Assembly (NCBI RefSeq): GCF_036227205.1
Contig: NZ_CP109442.1
Location: forward strand, 4,836,001 to 4,900,000
From: Amycolatopsis sp. NBC_01480
Lineage (GTDB): Bacteria; Actinomycetota; Actinomycetes; Mycobacteriales; Pseudonocardiaceae
Length of the DNA stretch: 64,000 nucleotides
Reading direction: 5' to 3'
A program made the translations under genes and the position numbers. The notes beneath the pieces were generated by a model, which had not been told where the DNA came from, searched no databases, and worked only from the letters and a program-made list of their open reading frames with translations. Below, one piece after another: positions 59,710-64,000 of this stretch. The first letter of the stretch is position 1, and the number at the start of each line of letters is the position of its first letter.

Positions 59710-59988
59710 ACATGCTCCTGTTCGTCGAAAATCGTTGGTGTTCATGGTCATTCAGGTCGTCGTGGGTGGGCCACGCGGCCACGGGGTCGGGCATCTGTGC
59801 CGCCGTCCATTCATGCAGCGGCCGGTGGCGTGGCCGGTAGAACAGCGCACCGAGCACGATCGGCTGCTCGGCCGGGGATTTCGGCGGGGCGGCACGGAAC
59901 TGGGTAGGCGTGCCCAGCCAGGGATTTCGGTCGGCGGCATAGCGGGGAACAGTGGCGTTTGCGCGGAAACGCGGAACCAGTCGTTCAT
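59636..59988 (-). pseudogene. Small operon gene with apparent frameshift
   Basis: ATG 59988 overlaps the stop of the preceding gene and opens MNDWFRVSAQTPLFPAMPPT. Near 59905-59925 the good frame moves by one to LGTPTQFRAAPPKSPAEQPI and VLGALFYRPRHRPLHEWTAA, then MPDPVAAWPTHDDLNDHEHQ. The original frame would stop at 59752, next to the HAD start. Either the gene is broken or a base is miscalled. Family unknown. Confidence 0.45.
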
Positions 59989-60290
59989 CGCCCGAGGCCC
60001 CTTCCTCGTGACGGCCGGGCCGGCTGGACATGTGCCCGCTGCTGTACTCCCGGGCCGCCGGGGGAGAAGCAGCGTGGACACCACGTGAACTCGTATCGCT
60101 GAGGCAGCGCCCGCCGCGGGAAGCACATGACGGCGCAGCTGCTCAGCCCGATCCACATGCGGTTCCAGCGCAGTAGCCGCATTTGTCCTACAGGGACTTT
60201 GTGCATGATGACGACGCGGCGGAGCAGGAACGAGGCCAGCGCGGGGCATTGCTCGAACGTCGGCGAGTGCCGGCCCGGCTGGCCGGGCAT
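59985..60290 (-). CDS. Hypothetical protein, 101 aa
   Basis: The ATG at 60290 overlaps the XRE stop by one base (TGATG), and its own stop overlaps the next ATG, so it is tightly coupled on both sides. Features: a basic hydrophobic segment (FLLRRVVIMHKVPVGQMRLL, RMWIGLSSCAVMCF) and a CxxC in YEFTWCPRCFSPGG, which might bind zinc. Family unknown. Confidence 0.5.
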   Translation of the reverse strand: MPGQPGRHSPTFEQCPALASFLLRRVVIMHKVPVGQMRLLRWNRMWIGLSSCAVMCFPRRALPQRYEFTWCPRCFSPGGPGVQQRAHVQPARPSRGRGLGR

Positions 60291-61024
60291 CACGCAGCGC
60301 TCAGGATGTCGAGCAGCTGCGGCAGCTCGACCCCGCACACCACGGCCAGCGCGTCCTGCGCGGATCGGGGAAGCGTCGCCAGCCCCGTGTCCGATGCTTC
60401 CGGTTCGGCCAACCGCAGCGTCGCCCACCGGGCAAGCTGCGGCTGCTCGCACCCGGCCAGCACGGCCAGGTCCACGATCACCGTGTCATCCGGCTGCCCG
60501 AAGACGTCCTGGTACACGCGATCGAAGATCTCGCCGGGTTGGACGCCGAGTACTGCGCAGTACTCGGCGAACTGGCACACCGACATCGCCCGAGTGCCTC
60601 GCTCGTGGCTCGCCAGCTTCTGCACCGAGCGGTCCAGGCGCAGCCTGCCGTTCATGATCTGGCGTGTCCAGCCATGCTTCTGCCGTTCCTGGCGCAGGGC
60701 ATCGCCGATGCCTGCGGCGAACTGCTCCAGCGTTTCCTCCGAGACGGGCGTGGCACCCCGCTTCCCGCGGCCGCGTTTCCTCTGCCTGGCAGCGGATGCC
60801 CGGTCCGGCACACCGTCGGCGTCGGCCCGGCGCAGGACCCGGCGGATGCCCCCGATCGGGAATCCGAACCGGGCCGAGATGGCGCTGCGCGTCATCGCGG
60901 CCTCCACACACCGCAGCAGGAGCTGCTCCAGCAGCGGGCCCAAGATCGGGTCATGCTCAATGTGACGGAACTCCATGTTCGCCACCGCCCAGCCGAGATC
61001 GGGAACCACCGTCGCCTCAGCCAC
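60290..61024 (-). CDS. DNA-binding protein with two HTH-like segments
   Basis: The 244-aa protein starts at GTG 61024, overlapping the upstream stop by 8 bases. Helix-turn-helix-like parts are AAMTRSAISARFGFPIGGIR (about 42-61) and an XRE-type region, DALRQERQKHGWTRQIMNGR with LDRSVQKLASHERGTRAMSV (about 108-150). A basic linker, ARQRKRGRGKRG, joins them. The C-terminal third is helical. It is likely a regulator within the operon. Confidence 0.65.
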   Translation of the reverse strand: MAEATVVPDLGWAVANMEFRHIEHDPILGPLLEQLLLRCVEAAMTRSAISARFGFPIGGIRRVLRRADADGVPDRASAARQRKRGRGKRGATPVSEETLEQFAAGIGDALRQERQKHGWTRQIMNGRLRLDRSVQKLASHERGTRAMSVCQFAEYCAVLGVQPGEIFDRVYQDVFGQPDDTVIVDLAVLAGCEQPQLARWATLRLAEPEASDTGLATLPRSAQDALAVVCGVELPQLLDILSAA

Positions 61025-61898
61025 GAGACCACCCCAGAACCTCGGCGATCACGTCCACAATGGACCCAGGTTTCGCCGTCTCCTCGGCAGGCGGCACGTG
61101 TTCGCCCGAAGCCTCGGCGAACGTCGTGGGCGCGGCCTCAAGGGGGTAGCGCGCGGCCATCGAGTAGGCGCCCTCGTTGAGCGCGAGATACACGAAGTCC
61201 GCGCGCTCACCCGCAGTGCGCACGTAGGTCAGCCGCTCCGGCGCGTCAACGGGGCCATCGGCGTGCACGAGCTGGAAGCCCGCCGCCGCCAGTTCGTTCA
61301 TCGCCGTCGTCTCGGCCGCGTAGTCCGCTTCCGGGTCCGCCGCTGCGCCGAGGGTGGCGTCGGGCTCGCCGAATTCGCCCCACCAGAACCGCTCGGTGCC
61401 CCACATGCCGCACTCGCCCCAGACCAGGCATCCGGCCACCGCGTCCCGATCGATCTCCCGGGCCGTCCGCTCGGCCGCGTCGAGCAGATCCGGCAGCTTC
61501 GGGGCGTCCACCGGACACCAGTCTTCCCGGACGGCATGCTGCGCGCAGCCGGTGTGGACACCGCAGTGGCCGATGCGGACTGACCGGTCGGGCTGGATGC
61601 CGACCCGCAGCGTCACCAGGCCCTTGTCCAGCAGATCGTGCACCAGCAGATGCCGGCCACCGAAGGACAGGTCGTAGGTCCAGACGTCCCCGCCGTGCTC
61701 GCCGACGTATCCGGCTCGCCAGCCCGGTCGCGTCCTCATCACCTGCCACAGCGCGAGATCCGCGGCCAGCCGTTCCGGCTGATCGAAGGTCTTCGCGTGA
61801 TAGGCGCGGTATTCCTGGTCGGACACCATCCGCTCCGGCAACAGCGGCTTCGGCACGTCCGCGGCGGTCTCCGCCGGCCTCGGCTCGTCGGTGCTCAT
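61017..61898 (-). CDS. Hypothetical protein, 293 aa
   Basis: ATG 61898 has GGGAGGGC upstream. The acidic protein contains VSDQEYRAYHAKTFDQPERL, YDLSFGGRHLLVHDLLDKGL, GHCGVHTGCAQHA and GCLVWGECGMWGTERFWWGE, with several His and Cys that could form a metal site. No signal peptide. It is one of the largest genes of the operon and overlaps both neighbours. I do not recognise the family. Confidence 0.65.
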   Translation of the reverse strand: MSTDEPRPAETAADVPKPLLPERMVSDQEYRAYHAKTFDQPERLAADLALWQVMRTRPGWRAGYVGEHGGDVWTYDLSFGGRHLLVHDLLDKGLVTLRVGIQPDRSVRIGHCGVHTGCAQHAVREDWCPVDAPKLPDLLDAAERTAREIDRDAVAGCLVWGECGMWGTERFWWGEFGEPDATLGAAADPEADYAAETTAMNELAAAGFQLVHADGPVDAPERLTYVRTAGERADFVYLALNEGAYSMAARYPLEAAPTTFAEASGEHVPPAEETAKPGSIVDVIAEVLGWSRG

Positions 61899-62245
61899 CG
61901 TGACGCCCTCCCGGCGTGTCGTGGATCGCGGCGAAGGCGGAGGCGGCAATGCCGCTGCGTTTGCCGATGCTGCGGGGCCCGCACCCGCCGGACAGGCACC
62001 AGGACAAGCTGTTGAACCTCGCGTTGCGCGGCTGGGGACTGACGCGCGATCAGCCGGCAGGCCCGGCAGGCGGGTCCGGGTGCCGTGGTGGTGAGAGACA
62101 TCTCGACCTGGTGCCCGCACACCGCGATCACCGGGACGCCTTGCTCCCGGGCCGCCTGAAATGCCTCATCGGTGACCTCGTGTTCATGCGCGTCACCCGC
62201 GCAGGTGCAGCGTGAGGTCCATAAGCGATCGGCTTTGCTGGTCAT
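61895..62245 (-). CDS. Small Cys-rich protein, possible zinc ribbon
   Basis: About 116 aa from ATG 62245. The first half has CTCAGDAHEHEVTDEAFQAA, VIAVCGHQVEMS and GPACRACRLI: Cys at two sites spaced like a zinc ribbon with a His. The second half is Arg-rich. The stop overlaps the next start (ATGA). Small proteins of this shape are common in actinobacterial accessory operons; role unknown. Confidence 0.6.
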   Translation of the reverse strand: MTSKADRLWTSRCTCAGDAHEHEVTDEAFQAAREQGVPVIAVCGHQVEMSLTTTAPGPACRACRLIARQSPAAQREVQQLVLVPVRRVRAPQHRQTQRHCRLRLRRDPRHAGRASR

Positions 62246-62256
62246 GTCGGAACACC

Positions 62257-62637
62257 TCATCGAGGGAATGGAAGGCGGCGGAGGTGGCAGGTCGGGGCGC
62301 TGCCACCTCCGCCGCCGCTGATGGGCGGCAGGCGAACGAGGGTGCCTGGGCGCGCAACTCCGCAGATCCGGGGTGCGTCAGCCGTCGGGCTCAACCTCGT
62401 CCGCCCGCCACCAGGGATCCCCGGTGGCGCCTGCGTGCCAGCACGCGCGCCGGGGTGGCTGATCACGGCGTCCGCAACACCGGTATCGACCCTCATCGCC
62501 TCGCCCGTACCGGCGGGCGGATAACCGGCGCGGCCACGGGAGTTCAGCGTTCGGCGCCCGCAGCGCGCTTCTGGGTGACCGGCACGCTGGCGACCCGCCG
62601 GACCGTGACCGTGGGGTCCCACGACGGACATGCTCAC
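62257..62637 (-). CDS. Uncertain ORF between operon genes
   Basis: GTG 62637 overlaps the stop of the preceding gene (GTGA), but the frame has mixed quality. A different frame over the same bases ends RRACWHAGATGDPWWRADEV with EPDG, which looks like a genuine C-terminus. So a small gene probably lies here, with the reading frame unresolved or shifted. Confidence 0.35.
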   Translation of the reverse strand: MSMSVVGPHGHGPAGRQRAGHPEARCGRRTLNSRGRAGYPPAGTGEAMRVDTGVADAVISHPGARAGTQAPPGIPGGGRTRLSPTADAPRICGVARPGTLVRLPPISGGGGGSAPTCHLRRLPFPR

Positions 62638-63155
62638 GCCACCGACTTCGCGCTCGACACAGGCCTGGGCCGTGGGCGCAGGCCCCGGTAGGGCCGGTTA
62701 CGCGACGGGCGCCGCTGCTCCGGAATACCCCACACAGAGATCGGCTCAGGTTCTGGCGCCGTGTCGGCGATGACCGCGAATCCGGTGGTCACCGCGTTCG
62801 CGTTCTCGTCCTCCACGGTGGGCCAATCCTCCGCAGACACCGAAGCCACCAGCCGCGCGTCCTCCTCGGCGGCGCGCCGCCTGGCGGACTCCTCCGCCCT
62901 CGCACAGAACTCCTGCCGGAAGGCGGCTTCCCGCTGCAGTTGCCATTCGAGGTGGTCACGAGCCTGCCGGGCCTGCAGCTGTGCCACCGTCAGGTAGAGC
63001 GAGCCCGCCGCCGTAGCCACCAGAGCAGACCGGCGCGCCTTGAACTGCCTACGCAGGAGCCAGCCGGCGCCGATGACAACCAGCGCAGCCACCGCCAAAC
63101 CGGCGACGATGCCCGGCTCCCACGCAGCGAGGGAATCCCCGAACGAACGTTGCAT
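62634..63155 (-). CDS. Single-pass membrane protein, first gene of operon
   Basis: The 173-aa protein has one TM helix (IVAGLAVAALVVIGAGWLL, about 16-34) and then a long charged helix (TVAQLQARQARDHLEWQLQR, EFCARAEESARRRAAEEDAR), ending in a Pro-rich tail. It would sit in the membrane with the coiled helix in the cytoplasm. It is the promoter-proximal gene of the minus operon, divergent from the regulator at 63428. Family unknown. Confidence 0.65.
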   Translation of the reverse strand: MQRSFGDSLAAWEPGIVAGLAVAALVVIGAGWLLRRQFKARRSALVATAAGSLYLTVAQLQARQARDHLEWQLQREAAFRQEFCARAEESARRRAAEEDARLVASVSAEDWPTVEDENANAVTTGFAVIADTAPEPEPISVWGIPEQRRPSRNRPYRGLRPRPRPVSSAKSVA

Positions 63156-63358
63156 GCGATCAACCCCTCAAAGCGGCGGCGCCGAACTCAGCTGCGTCTC
63201 CGCGAATCCGTTGTCGTGGCCAGGCAGGCGGGGACGCCATCGAGGGATGAGGCGGCACCCGCCTGCCTTCGGCTGGCTCGGGACCGGCGAGTGGCGGTTG
63301 CCATGGACGCCACCCGCCTACCGCCTGTCATCAAGCCAACACAACGCACGATAGACCC

Positions 63359-63398
63359 GCGCACGTGCGCTACGCAATATAAAAGTGCGCACGTGCGC
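63359..63398. promoter_or_regulatory. Twin 12-bp palindromes in divergent promoter
   Basis: GCGCACGTGCGC occurs twice (63359-63370 and 63387-63398), 28 bases centre to centre, with an AT-rich stretch (CAATATAAAAG) between and a further AGCGCAAGCGCT at 63404-63415. The pair lies between the start of the minus operon (63155) and the HTH regulator (63428). It is the likely operator, perhaps bound by the 63428 product. Confidence 0.6.
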
Positions 63399-63427
63399 GA
63401 ATTAGCGCAAGCGCTATGCTCCGGGCC

Positions 63428-64000
63428 ATGCCGACCGCAACCCGAGCAACGCGCCGCCTGGGTGCGTTTCTGAGGAAGAAGCGCGAAGCCGTCCCGCTCA
63501 TCGCAGAGCAGGTCGGCAGGCATCTTGATCAATCGCCGTCGACTGTGAGTCGCTACGAGCTGGGTACGCTGCGCTTGACCTGGCCGGTGATCAAGATGCT
63601 CCTCGCCTTGTACGGCCACACCGAAGAAGGCGACTCGGTCGTTTTGGAAGCCTGGGCGCTCTACCAGGCGACGAAGGACGAACCGAAGCCGGTCCGGCTG
63701 CCCAAGGGTGCATCTCCGGCGTTCCGCCGCCTTGTTCAGGAGACGTTCGTCGCCAAAGGGTTTCGCGAGATCGCCACGAACCTCTTGCCGGGAATGCTTC
63801 AGACCGAGGGCTACATGAGGGCCCTGGCTCAGACGCTCCACGATCCGTCGCGACGTGACGACAAGACCTTCGAGGTTCGGAAATCCCGGCAGCGACGTCT
63901 CGACCCGGCTGACCCGAATCCGATCTTCTATCACGCCGTTCTCGACGAGATTTGCCTGACCAGGCTCGTCGGTGGCCCGGCTGTGATGCTGCCGCAACTC
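63428..64000 (+). CDS. HTH regulator with DUF5753-type domain (partial)
   Basis: ATG 63428 opens a frame that is still open at the right edge (191 codons). The N-terminus is an XRE-type HTH: RRLGAFLRKKREAVPLIAEQ, then LDQSPSTVSRYELGTLRLTW. From about residue 95 the sequence (VQETFVAKGFREIATNLLPG, MLQTEGYMRALAQTL) is the start of the DUF5753 domain found in many actinobacterial regulators (WhiJ-like), often paired with small partner genes. It is divergent from the 58125-63155 operon. C-terminus not in window. Confidence 0.8.
   Translation, partial: MPTATRATRRLGAFLRKKREAVPLIAEQVGRHLDQSPSTVSRYELGTLRLTWPVIKMLLALYGHTEEGDSVVLEAWALYQATKDEPKPVRLPKGASPAFRRLVQETFVAKGFREIATNLLPGMLQTEGYMRALAQTLHDPSRRDDKTFEVRKSRQRRLDPADPNPIFYHAVLDEICLTRLVGGPAVMLPQL

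Noticed and set aside
63188..63997. Minus-strand frame of 269 codons at the right edge
   Set aside because: It mirrors the HTH/DUF5753 gene on the plus strand, which has motifs and a proper start.

Overview
The window is high-GC actinobacterial DNA. Lsr2, a mycosin protease, an EspG-type ESX protein, a DUF5753-type regulator, DUF6355 secreted proteins and very large secreted RHS proteins together suggest a Pseudonocardiaceae-like genome (Amycolatopsis or a relative). This assignment is inference. There are no rRNA genes, no tRNA I could recognise and no core housekeeping block. It reads as an accessory region full of toxins, regulators, insertion elements and decayed genes.

Layout: 1-2917 holds mobile-element relics, three small genes and a degenerate ISL3 element. 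A pentapeptide-repeat membrane protein follows (2982-3878). A complete IS21 element (4427-6975) has matching ends and a 6-bp target duplication. Next come a STAND regulator, a PAS-like protein and an SDR (7177-11418), then a broken DUF6355 gene behind a long structured leader (11575-12441). Positions 12508-17869 carry a lipoprotein, small unknown proteins and a GH-E polymorphic nuclease toxin with two candidate immunity genes (ankyrin and SUFU). Positions 19304-27079 carry an RHS toxin with a ParB-like tip, split by one extra base, plus a candidate immunity gene. Membrane proteins, a MITE-like pair of ISL3 ends, a broken NYN gene and Lsr2 occupy 27200-32261. A DUF6355/SH3-like secreted protein (33008-33673) has a leader homologous to the one at 11575.

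Positions 36254-40818 look like a peptide-modification (RiPP) locus: a 41-codon precursor-like gene, a strong hairpin, an asparagine-synthetase-like cyclase and a SAM methyltransferase, with a divergent HTH/Nudix-like regulator and a damaged regulator/phosphotransferase pair downstream. No lasso leader protease or RRE protein is visible, so it is the best candidate for an undescribed system.

Positions 41152-54698 hold a mycosin, an SGNH hydrolase, a 9.5-kb RHS protein with a HYD1 ADP-ribosyltransferase tip, its DUF6881 immunity protein and EspG. A phosphotransferase and a frameshifted trypsin-like protease come next. Positions 58125-63155 form a minus-strand operon of overlapping genes (zinc-binding, XRE, HAD, Prim-Pol-like), divergent from an HTH/DUF5753 regulator that runs off the right edge. 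Many genes carry single-base frameshifts, often at G or C runs. This means real decay, assembly error, or both.
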